Assembly: GCA_963840835.1 (NCBI GenBank)
Contig: CAWJAM010000011.1
Location: forward strand, 1 to 64,000
Length of the DNA stretch: 64,000 nucleotides
Source: Rubrobacter_D sp963840835
Lineage (GTDB): Bacteria > Actinomycetota > Rubrobacteria > Rubrobacterales > Rubrobacteraceae
Reading direction: 5' to 3'
The notes below the pieces were generated by a model, which had not been told where the DNA came from, searched no databases, and was given only the letters and a program-made list of their open reading frames with translations. Every line of letters begins with the position of its first letter. The first letter of the stretch is position 1. Shown here one piece after another: positions 18,111 to 25,162 of the stretch. The position numbers and the translations under genes are program-made.

Positions 18111-18695
18111 TTATGGTCCGGCCAGATCCTCGCGGGCCTCCTCTTGAGCCTCCTCCTTATCATGCGCCTCGTCGTCGTGCACCTGTTCCTGCTCGGGTTC
18201 CTCCTCGGCACCTAGCTCGGCGTAGAGCACGGTGAGTATGACCCCCACGAGACCCACCGGCCCAACCCAGCGCGGCAGGCGGATCCCCAACACTCGATCG
18301 AGGGAGTACCTGTCTGGCTCGCGGATCATTAGCGCCGTCGATATGGCGATGTTTAGCACGGGCAACTCTGCGCCCCCCTCTGTCACCCAGATGGGCTTAC
18401 CCCAGTGGGCCTTCCTCGTGGCCATCGACATCGCCCCTATGACCCCGAGCGGACCTAGGGGGTTGAAGAGCCCCAGTGCCGTGAGAACACCGCCACCGAA
18501 CTCCGAGAGCCCCGCCAGATAGGCCCAGGGACGTCCCGGCCTCATACCGAGCATCTCCATGAAGCCGCTCGTGCCCTCCACTCCGGGGCCTCCAAAAGAT
18601 CCGAATAGCTTCTGTGCTCCGTGTCCGGCCATAAGAGAGCCTTGCGCCACGCGCACGATCATAGGCGCCGATTCGTTAACCTTCGATGTTTTCAT
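18111..18695 (-). CDS. DoxX-family membrane protein
   Basis: A 194-residue protein with four membrane helices of the DoxX type: RVAQGSLMAGHGAQKLFGSF, GRPWAYLAGLSEFGGGVLTA, LGPLGVIGAMSMATRKAH and VGPVGLVGVILTVLYAEL. The MAGHGAQKLFG motif in helix 1 is diagnostic. A Glu/His-rich acidic C-terminal tail follows. DoxX proteins are linked to thiosulfate:quinone oxidation and to membrane redox complexes in actinobacteria. The ATG at 18695 follows AAGGAGTGAGG; the longer frame to 18893 has no ribosome site. Confidence 0.85.
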   Translation of the reverse strand: MKTSKVNESAPMIVRVAQGSLMAGHGAQKLFGSFGGPGVEGTSGFMEMLGMRPGRPWAYLAGLSEFGGGVLTALGLFNPLGPLGVIGAMSMATRKAHWGKPIWVTEGGAELPVLNIAISTALMIREPDRYSLDRVLGIRLPRWVGPVGLVGVILTVLYAELGAEEEPEQEQVHDDEAHDKEEAQEEAREDLAGP

Positions 18696-19095
18696 CCTCA
18701 CTCCTTCCGTGGCCTTCTCGGGACTCGCCTCTCTCCTCCTTGGGGGATGAGGGCACCCCTGTCTACGATGTATACCCGAAACCATCTGGGTTGTACTCCC
18801 CTCCTTCCACTTGCTCTTATGCACCGGAGTGCGTGGAAGGTGGATTCTCAGAACTTCGCTTGCGGGCTGCTCGATAAGGTCGCTTGGAGGCAAGGTAACT
18901 TAATAACGTCTAATACAAATCTCAGCCGATTCTCAGCCCGCTCTCATATATTACTGTTAGTTATCTTAGTTATAAGAGATCTACCGGTTACGAGGGGGCA
19001 TGTAAACGCCGGTACAGCGTGAACCAAGATGAGCAGACCTGGGAGCGGCTGCCACACCACTTTACTCTCCGATCCCACCTACAGAGGAGATGTAT
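18696..19095. other. Divergent intergenic region
   Basis: It contains a repeat B copy (18813-18862, TGCACCGGAGTGCGTGGAAGG then TCAGAACTTCGC). It is also AT-richer than average between 18900 and 18980, where promoters for the flanking genes probably lie. No gene seen. Confidence 0.4.
18813..18862. repeat. Dispersed repeat B
   Basis: TTATGCACCGGAGTGCGTGG, AAGGTGGATTCTCAGAACTT, CGC. This copy lies upstream of the DoxX gene, an exception to the usual position after gene ends. Confidence 0.68.
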
Positions 19096-19323
19096 ATGAG
19101 GTTAGTGGAACAAGACCAGCTTAAGGAGATGCCGGAGCAAGCGGAGAGCTGGATAGCGGAAGATGGCATCGTCTCACATGAGACGCCGATCAAGAAGGTT
19201 GGCGAGAAGGTGCCCAATTCGGAGATCTCACGGCCGGAGTTTAGAAGGCGGCTATGGGCCCAATGCTGGATTCTGGTTGTGATTACCGGTATCGTCGCGT
19301 GGCTCATCGCCATAGGGGGGTAG
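19096..19323 (+). CDS. Small single-span membrane protein
   Basis: A 75-residue protein: an acidic soluble part (EQDQLKEMPEQAESWIAEDG, IVSHETPIKKVGEKVPNSEI), a basic stop (RPEFRRRL), then one C-terminal membrane helix (WILVVITGIVAWLIAI). The ATG at 19096 has GAGGAGATGTAT in front; an ATG two codons earlier overlaps that site. It is a tail-anchored type protein of unknown role, intact and followed by a hairpin terminator. Confidence 0.65.
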   Translation: MRLVEQDQLKEMPEQAESWIAEDGIVSHETPIKKVGEKVPNSEISRPEFRRRLWAQCWILVVITGIVAWLIAIGG

Positions 19324-19354
19324 GATTACGAAAAGGCACTTTCCTTGATGTGGC

Positions 19355-19376
19355 GGGGACCTCCTCTGGGGTCCCC
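19355..19376. terminator. Hairpin terminator candidate
   Basis: GGGGACC and GGTCCCC pair around an eight-base loop, 30 bases after the small membrane protein stop. The T-run is weak. Confidence 0.5.
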
Positions 19377-19453
19377 GGCTATCCTCTCCCCCTTATACGT
19401 CTAAGCCAGCCTATTTGGCGCCTGATTTGGGACAATGGCGGGCATAGAGGGAG

Positions 19454-19468
19454 TTTTTCAACAGGCTG
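19454..19468 (-). repeat. Relic IS-like terminal repeat, right
   Basis: TTTTTCAACAGGCTG, the inverse of 15464-15478, joined on its right to repeat B sequence (GGTGGATTCTGCGAACTTCGC). An insertion into a repeat B copy would explain both junctions. Confidence 0.55.
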
Positions 19469-19491
19469 GTGGATTCTGCGAACTTCGCCTT

Positions 19492-19632
19492 GAAACTGTC
19501 CGAAAAGTCCCACAGATGCCCGGAACGTGGCCTCACAAAGCACGCAGGGGCGCCTTTCGGTCCGTTCTGGCCCTAGAATATAGGGCGAATCCACGCTCGG
19601 AGCGTTGCTCAAACCCCTTTTCGGACAGTTTC
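19492..19632. mobile_element. 141-bp MITE-like element with 16-bp terminal inverted repeats
   Basis: GAAACTGTCCGAAAAG at the left end and its exact inverse CTTTTCGGACAGTTTC at the right end enclose 109 bp that code for nothing. Both sides are flanked by halves of a repeat B (AACTTCGCCTT before, TTGACGGCGTTCTCCGAAGT after), so the element appears inserted within one copy. Its size and structure fit a non-autonomous miniature transposon. Confidence 0.65.
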
Positions 19633-19776
19633 TTGACGGCGTTCTCCGAAGTTCGGCGCGCAAAAGAAGGACCGAGGCAATGATGCTCCCGGCTCTCCCT
19701 CTTCCTCTTGCCCTTATTCACTAACGTCGTGGATAAGGGCATTCTTAAAAGTAATTTGTGCGCTTAGATCTCTGGT

Positions 19777-20247
19777 TCAGTCTCCGACCCGCATTTTCTT
19801 CCCCTGCACTTCCAAGCCCCCGCCCACAAACTCGGGGGATTTGGTCAGGACGAACGCCACCTGATTGCCATCGGGGGAAAGGAACTGATCAGATTGTGTA
19901 CCATCCGTATAGCGTACGGTGCCAGTGCAACCCGCCTTGACGGTATAAGTGCCGGAGATCGGTTGGTTACGAATAATCTCCCCGCCAAAGTTACCTGAAT
20001 AGACGCCCTTCACGTGGCCGTTGCCGTCATAGACCTCATAGCCTGCCTGGGCGAACGGGACCTTTTTGTCCCCCTTGATCTCATATCCATCAAAGGAGAA
20101 CAGATACCTTCCGTCCAGCGTGGCCTCGGAACACTTCGCCCCGGTGGCGTTGTTGTCCTTGCCATCCGCGAGCGCTGTCATCGCCATGACCAGCACCATC
20201 GCCGCCACGACCAACGCCACCACAACCAAGCTTAAGATGCGCTTCAT
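19777..20247 (-). CDS. Exported hypothetical protein
   Basis: A 156-residue secreted protein. The ATG at 20247 is preceded by AAGGAGGTTGCGC. Signal peptide: RILSLVVVALVVAAMVLVMA. The mature part, with two Cys, reads CSEATLDGRYLFSFDGYEIK, FAQAGYEVYDGNGHVKGVYS, GNFGGEIIRNQPISGTYTVK and GCTGTVRYTDG, a beta-rich lipocalin-like or allene-oxide-cyclase-like barrel pattern found in exported bacterial proteins of unknown function. It is an isolated gene on the minus strand and is intact. Confidence 0.7.
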   Translation of the reverse strand: MKRILSLVVVALVVAAMVLVMAMTALADGKDNNATGAKCSEATLDGRYLFSFDGYEIKGDKKVPFAQAGYEVYDGNGHVKGVYSGNFGGEIIRNQPISGTYTVKAGCTGTVRYTDGTQSDQFLSPDGNQVAFVLTKSPEFVGGGLEVQGKKMRVGD

Positions 20248-20402
20248 GCGCAACCTCCTTTTCCCGGAGCAGGGTGACAGGCCCACCCCTTTAGCGTATG
20301 GGGCCACCCTACCTCTCGGAGCGAGTGCAGCACAAGCTCCCAATGAATGATTTTTATTGCGTACTACAGTTGCAAGTAGGTTATAAGGGGTGCGCTAGAT
20401 GC

Positions 20403-20462
20403 ATGAGTAGCTTATTCACTCAACCTCATAGAGAAAAAGAAGGCAAATTCTCCGAAGTTCGC
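20403..20462. repeat. Dispersed repeat B (degenerate)
   Basis: CTTATTCACTCAACCTCATAG, then AAGGCAAATTCTCCGAAGTT and CGC. The end half is intact while the GAGTGCG core is altered. Confidence 0.55.
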
Positions 20463-20566
20463 ACAGGGTCATCGGTGGTGCATCGCTGCTGACTACCCTA
20501 CCATTCGGTCATAGAGCTGCAGTCTCACTATGACCGCAGGAGGAAGCGGGTCGAGAAGGAGGGTCC

Positions 20567-21442
20567 ATGGAAGCCACCGACGTCGTACAGGAATACTTCG
20601 ATGCGTGGAACCGGCACGATCCGGAGGCGATCGTCGCCACCTTCGTCCAGGGCGGCACCTACACCGATCCCAACGCCCCCGAAGGGCTTAGCGGGCAAGC
20701 CATAGCCGAGTACGCGAGCGGCCTCTTCGCGGCCTTCCCCGATCTATCATTCGACTTGGTCAGCCACAGCTCCACTGACGACGGAGCGGTAGCCGCCAGG
20801 TGGGTGATGCGTGGGACCAATACCGGCCCTTTGAGGGGAAACCCTCCGACCGGAGGCACCGTCGCCCTGCCTGGAGCCGACTTCATCGCAGTGGAGGGAG
20901 ACAAAATCCGCTCGGTACAGGGATACTTCGACCGGAGCACTTTCGTGGAGCAGCTAGGGTTGCAAGCCATCGTGCAGCCCCGCTCCGTCGGGCCGTTTTC
21001 CTTCGGCTCCAGCGTCCGCGCCCAGTCGGGTAAGCGCACCAAGCCGGGTGCCTTCAGCCTCACCTGGATCGAGGTCCGTTCGGAGGAAGAAGCCCAGCAG
21101 GTTCGAAACTACAGCCGGGCCGCAGCGGCGGAGATGGTCGATATGCCCGGCTTTATCGCCTGGATAGGTGTCGTGATCGCAAAACGGCTGTTCACGATCA
21201 CTGCTTGGGAAGACACCGAGAGCCCGCAGCAACTTAGGCACAGCGGCCCGCACGAGGAAGCCGTCGAGCGGTTCTTCAGCACGGACTTCGCTACCAGTGC
21301 GCTGACGAGCGTGTGGAAGCCAGAGCGCATCAACACGCTGTGGGTGCGGTGCGAAGCATGCGGGAGCATGGAGGACTACGAGCTCTCTGGTGGGACGAGC
21401 CGGTGCGGGGAACCGCTGCCTGAACCACCACCGTACTGGTGA
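20567..21442 (+). CDS. NTF2-fold + ABM-like fusion protein with zinc-ribbon tail
   Basis: A 291-residue intact protein with three parts. Residues 1-130 form a SnoaL/NTF2-like domain (VVQEYFDAWNRHDPEAIVAT; EYASGLFAAFPDLSFDLVSH; RWVMRGTNTGPLRGNPPTGG). Residues about 155-255 resemble an antibiotic-biosynthesis-monooxygenase (ABM, dimeric ferredoxin-like) domain (AAAEMVDMPGFIAWIGVVIA; FTITAWEDTESPQQLRHSGP). The tail has VRCEACGSM and a final SRCGEPLPEPPPYW, three cysteines suggesting a metal site. Such proteins often modify or sequester small aromatic molecules; the substrate is unknown. GAGAAGGAGGG precedes the ATG. Confidence 0.75.
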   Translation: MEATDVVQEYFDAWNRHDPEAIVATFVQGGTYTDPNAPEGLSGQAIAEYASGLFAAFPDLSFDLVSHSSTDDGAVAARWVMRGTNTGPLRGNPPTGGTVALPGADFIAVEGDKIRSVQGYFDRSTFVEQLGLQAIVQPRSVGPFSFGSSVRAQSGKRTKPGAFSLTWIEVRSEEEAQQVRNYSRAAAAEMVDMPGFIAWIGVVIAKRLFTITAWEDTESPQQLRHSGPHEEAVERFFSTDFATSALTSVWKPERINTLWVRCEACGSMEDYELSGGTSRCGEPLPEPPPYW

Positions 21443-21460
21443 AAAGGGGTTGCGCCTAGA

Positions 21461-21508
21461 CCTATTCACCCAAGTAAGTGCGTGGAAGGGGTGTTCTCCG
21501 AAGTTCGG
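21461..21508. repeat. Dispersed repeat B
   Basis: CTATTCACCCAAGTAAGTGCG, TGGAAGGGGTGTTCTCCGAA and GTTCG, 20 bases after the preceding stop codon. Confidence 0.7.
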
Positions 21509-21690
21509 ATGGAGGATACTGGATAGATCGCAGCCCAGAGGCTGCCATTCCAGTCAGGGATCAGGACGCGCAAGTAGCCCGGCAGAGAAGTAACCTTCCT
21601 CAACTGGGGGAGGTTCGCTGGGGAATCCTACGTCTTTCCCTTCCAAGCTTCGATCTCGCATAAGTTGCAGGCAGCCCGACGTCAACATAC

Positions 21691-21840
21691 TTGCTGTCGG
21701 TGGCCGACTCCGGCTTCTGCGAGGAGCTCGCCGAGTACCTCGGCATAAAGCCCTCGAGGGGCGAGACGGCCCAAAGGGTGCTCGGCGTCGCCTCGTGGGC
21801 GATGGACAAGAGCGAGGACCCGGAGGAACGCGCCCGCATG
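21691..21840 (+). pseudogene. Hypothetical protein remnant at a duplication breakpoint
   Basis: Fifty codons read SVADSGFCEELAEYLGIKPS, RGETAQRVLGVASWAMDKSE, DPEERARMA and stop being coherent exactly where the segmental duplication starts (21841). Upstream frames are broken too. It looks like an internal piece of a conserved soluble protein that I cannot name. Confidence 0.45.
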
Positions 21841-22141
21841 GCCTTGTTGAGCTTGCGCTCCGCCACTCGGTCGAAGTGGTCGCCGTGCAGGTGCGAGAGC
21901 AAGACGAAGTCGAGCGGGGGAGGTCTTCTATCTCCACAGCCGGGTTAGTCGTGCGCTTCGAACTCAGCCCGTAGCCCAGGTGCACGTGGTCGCCGGCGTG
22001 GAGGAAGTTAGGGTCGGTAAGGATGGTAAACCCAGCGTAGCGGATCAAGACTGTGGCGTTCCCGACAAAGAAGATGGAGCCGCTCCCGAAATCCGGGTGC
22101 TCGTTCCTCCTGGGAAGGAGTAAGGAGTTCGTCTCTGTCAC
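21841..22141 (-). pseudogene. MBL-fold hydrolase fragment (duplicate)
   Basis: This repeats the first 95 or so codons of the hydrolase at 8553-9424 (EHPDFGSGSIFFVGNATVLI, RYAGFTILTDPNFLHAGDHV, HLGYGLSSKRTTNPAVEIED). The one-base deletion shifts the frame before the metal motif, which survives only out of frame, and the rest of the gene is absent. It cannot encode an enzyme. The upstream part carries a truncated DUF2795 end (22146-22277). Confidence 0.8.
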
Positions 22142-22145
22142 AGGA

Positions 22146-22277
22146 TCATCCTGAGGTTGGTGAAGACTCCAACTCTGTCACAACCTCACCTGGATCCGAG
22201 AAGGTAGGACGGCCCAGGGTGCGTATCCTCTCCACCAGCTCCTCTGGTGCCCCGTTGCTCTCGGCGGCTGAGGCCAG
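22146..22277 (-). pseudogene. DUF2795 gene fragment (duplicate)
   Basis: The last 43 codons of the DUF2795 gene (compare 9429-9560) copied with the MBL fragment. Reading begins at the duplication edge inside ASAAESNGAPEELVERIRTL, with no start codon. Confidence 0.7.
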
Positions 22278-22535
22278 GTAGCGGGGGTAGACTGCACCGC
22301 CCTCTAAACGGCGTTCGTCGAGGAGTTGGGGCTTCGGGCGGACGTTTTTGGGGAGGGACCGTCAACCGCTCCACGACGATGGGCGTAACGATGGGGTGCA
22401 ACGCGACTCCCGAAGCCGGCCCTGAATGCCTGGGTGGCGTGCCGTTGGTCCGTCCCGGCTTCGCCCCGAATGAATCGCCTGCGGCTACCGTCGGGATGGG
22501 TTCGGTCCGCCGCGCTGGGGACACGCCGTTGCACG

Positions 22536-23993
22536 TCAGTTTAGGTTCAGGATGACGGTTTTGAGCTCGGTAAAAGTCTCCATCGCGTAGCGTCCCCCGA
22601 CGCGTCCTACTCCGGAGAAGGACCCCGCCCTTCCGCCGAAGGGAAGATGGCTCTCCCAGTGGTTCGAGGAGGCGTTTACGTTGACCCACCCGGTCCTCAC
22701 GGCCTCGGCGAAGCGTAGTCCCCGACTCAGGTCCCTGGTGAAAACAGCGGAGAGCAGGCCGTAGGGCGAGGCGTTGACCGTCCGTACCGCTTCCCTTTCG
22801 TCGCGGATGATGGTCGCGGGGATTATCGGACCGAAGGTCTCCTCCTTCGAGACGCGCATCCCCGCGCTGACGTTGCCCAACACGGTCGGTTGGTAGTAGA
22901 GGTCCGTGGGGAAGCCTTGGGCGCGGGAGCCGCCGGAGACCAGCTCGGCGCCGCCACTCAGCGCGTCGGAGATGTGCTGATCCATCTTGTCGGCCGTCGG
23001 TTCGTTGTTGAGCGGGCCGAGCGTGGTCGTGGGGTCGAAGGGGTCGCCGAGCTTGATCCCGCGCCCGATCGCGCGGCCGAGCTCCTCGAGGTAGGCGTCG
23101 TAGACCCTCTCGTGCACCAGGAAGCGCTCCCCGGCGGTGCAGCTCTGCCCCGCCCCGAGGAAGGCGGAGGTCAGGCTCTCCTCGGCGGCGGCTTCGATGT
23201 CGGCGTCGTCCAGGATCACCATCGGCCCGTTGCCCCCCATCTCCAAGAGGAGCGTCTTGCCGGCGGCGCGCGAGGCCACCTTCTGCCCCGTCTGGATGGA
23301 GCCGATAAACCCGACCGCCTGGGTGCCCGGGTTGGCCGCCACCTCGTCCCCGACCACGGGACCGCGGCCCGTGATCATGTTGAAGAGCCCCGGGGGCAGC
23401 CCGGCGTCGACGATGCACTCGGCGAGCTTGACGGCACAGACGGACGTCGAGGGGGCCGGCACCCAGACGACCGCGTTACCGCAAGCAAGCGCCGGCGCGA
23501 TCATCTCCGCCGGCATGGTGTAGGGCCAGTTCCACGGCGATATCACGCCGACCACCCCGCGCGGGACCCTGTAGAGCATGACGCGCTTGTCGGCGTCGAC
23601 CGAGGGCGGCATGGCCCCCTCCAGCCGCGTCACGTCGGCGCTCGCCATCTCGAAGTAGGCGACGAGCTCGTCGACCTCGTCGTAGGCCTCGGCCGCCAGC
23701 GGCTTGCCCTGATCGAGGGTCAACGTCTCGGCCAGGTCGTCGCGGCGTTCCTCGATGATCTGTGCGATCCGGACCATCGCCGCGGCGCGCTCGAACGCGG
23801 AGAGCACCGCCCACCCCGACCAGGCCTCGTTAGCGGCGGCTATCGCCCGCTCGACGTCCGCGCGGGTTCCTTCGCGTACGGTCCCGATCAGCTCTCCCGT
23901 GGCCGGGCTCGTGGCCTCCATGCGGGCTTCGGACTCGCCGGTGGTCCACTTGCCGGCGACGTAGATCGGGTAGTCCTTTGTCTCGGTGTACAT
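22536..23993 (-). CDS. NAD(P)-dependent aldehyde dehydrogenase
   Basis: Oxidises an aldehyde to the acid; third gene of the sulfatase-ADH-ALDH operon. The 485-residue product has the ALDH motifs SPWNWPY (Asn155), EMGGNGP (general base Glu251) and the nucleophile Cys285 in AGQSCTAGER, plus KEETFGPIIPA and WVNVNASSNHWESHLPFGG. The Lys of the usual LKPS cofactor motif is replaced (VWVPAPSTS), as in some family branches. The ATG shares its A with the TGA of the upstream dehydrogenase (TGATG), so translation is coupled. Length and sequence are intact. Confidence 0.93.
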   Translation of the reverse strand: MYTETKDYPIYVAGKWTTGESEARMEATSPATGELIGTVREGTRADVERAIAAANEAWSGWAVLSAFERAAAMVRIAQIIEERRDDLAETLTLDQGKPLAAEAYDEVDELVAYFEMASADVTRLEGAMPPSVDADKRVMLYRVPRGVVGVISPWNWPYTMPAEMIAPALACGNAVVWVPAPSTSVCAVKLAECIVDAGLPPGLFNMITGRGPVVGDEVAANPGTQAVGFIGSIQTGQKVASRAAGKTLLLEMGGNGPMVILDDADIEAAAEESLTSAFLGAGQSCTAGERFLVHERVYDAYLEELGRAIGRGIKLGDPFDPTTTLGPLNNEPTADKMDQHISDALSGGAELVSGGSRAQGFPTDLYYQPTVLGNVSAGMRVSKEETFGPIIPATIIRDEREAVRTVNASPYGLLSAVFTRDLSRGLRFAEAVRTGWVNVNASSNHWESHLPFGGRAGSFSGVGRVGGRYAMETFTELKTVILNLN

Positions 23994-25162
23994 CACTTCC
24001 CCCTTGCGAAGGCGTCGTGGTAGATCCCTTCGTAATCCGCGACCGTGACCTCACGGGGGTTTCCGACCGTCTGCGGGTCTTCGTAGGCGATGCGGGCGAG
24101 CATCGGGATCTCGTCCTCCGAGAAGCCCAACTCCTCCATCGTCGGAATACCTACGTCCTCGGTCAGGCGGTAGAGCTGCTCGATGCCGGCCAGGGCGGCC
24201 TCGAGAGGTTCGAGCCCCCGGACGTCCGCCCCGAGGGCCTGCGCTATCCGCGCGTAGCGATCGGGCGCGGCGGGGGCGTTGTACTCGCAGACCGGGCCGA
24301 GGACGCGGGCCGTCAGGGCGCCGTGGGGGCAGTCGTGGACTCCCCCCGCAGACTGGCTCATGGCGTGGGCTGCCCCCGCGCTCTCCGTGCCGTAGGCCAT
24401 CCCTCCGAACGTTGCCCCGTGCGCCATGAACGTGCGCGCCTCGATGTTCGCGCCGTCCTCGCAGGCGACCCGCAGCCACCGCGCCACGTACTCTATGGCC
24501 GTCAGCGCGAAAGAGTCGGTGAACGGCTGATGGTAATCGCAGGTGTAGCACTCGATCCCGTGCGAGAGCGCGTCCATCCCCGTCGCCGCCGTGATGGCCC
24601 TCGGCAACCCGACCATCAGGGCTGGGTCCACGAGCGCCACGTGCGCGCCGATCAGGGGCGTGCCGCCGACGTTGAACTTGATCTTACGCTCGTGGTCGGT
24701 GATGACGGCCCAGAGCGTGACCTCGCTGCCGGTCCCTGCCGTCGTCGGTACCGTCACGAGCGGCGGGACGCGCCGCGTGATCGGGGCATTGCCGTACTCG
24801 TAGTCGGCTATGGACCCGCCGCCCGTGATCTCGACGCCCACCCCCTTGGCCGTGTCCATGGAACTGCCGCCGCCGAGGGCTACTAGCCCGTCGCAACCCT
24901 CCTCCCGGTAAACCTCACTCGTCCGTCCGACGAGCTCCACGCCGGGGTTCGGCCTGACCCCTTCGAAGACGGCGGCGTCCGTAAGGCGATCTAGGGCCCT
25001 CTCCGCGAGACCCGCGGCGACCACGCCCCCGTCCGTTACGAGGAGCGGGCGCCTCACGCCCAACTCCTCCACGATCCAACCAAGCCTGTCGATGGCCCCT
25101 GGCCCGTGCACGATGCGGGTCGGGATTTCGACGGTGCGCACGGTCTCTGTTTCGACGCTCAT
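23993..25162 (-). CDS. Iron-containing alcohol dehydrogenase
   Basis: A 389-residue group III alcohol dehydrogenase that oxidises an alcohol to an aldehyde with NAD(P). The N-terminal half binds the nucleotide (ALGGGSSMDTAKGV; TVPTTAGTGSEVT). The C-terminal half holds metal ligands in DALSHGIECY and HAMSQSAGGVHDCPHGALTA. The ATG follows AGGAGGCCGT and overlaps the stop of the sulfatase gene (ATGA); the stop overlaps the ALDH start. The product of this enzyme is the logical substrate of the ALDH. Confidence 0.93.
   Translation of the reverse strand: MSVETETVRTVEIPTRIVHGPGAIDRLGWIVEELGVRRPLLVTDGGVVAAGLAERALDRLTDAAVFEGVRPNPGVELVGRTSEVYREEGCDGLVALGGGSSMDTAKGVGVEITGGGSIADYEYGNAPITRRVPPLVTVPTTAGTGSEVTLWAVITDHERKIKFNVGGTPLIGAHVALVDPALMVGLPRAITAATGMDALSHGIECYTCDYHQPFTDSFALTAIEYVARWLRVACEDGANIEARTFMAHGATFGGMAYGTESAGAAHAMSQSAGGVHDCPHGALTARVLGPVCEYNAPAAPDRYARIAQALGADVRGLEPLEAALAGIEQLYRLTEDVGIPTMEELGFSEDEIPMLARIAYEDPQTVGNPREVTVADYEGIYHDAFARGK

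Larger units (their letters stand above)
21841..22277. repeat. Segmental duplication, copy 2
   Basis: 437 bp matching 9123-9560 with a small number of substitutions and one deleted base in a G-run near 21918. It is flanked by unrelated sequence on both sides, so this is the inserted copy. Confidence 0.92.

Noticed and set aside
22186..24886. Long frames opposite or beside the ALDH and ADH genes
   Set aside because: They follow the codon bias of the real genes on the minus strand and have no motifs or ribosome sites.
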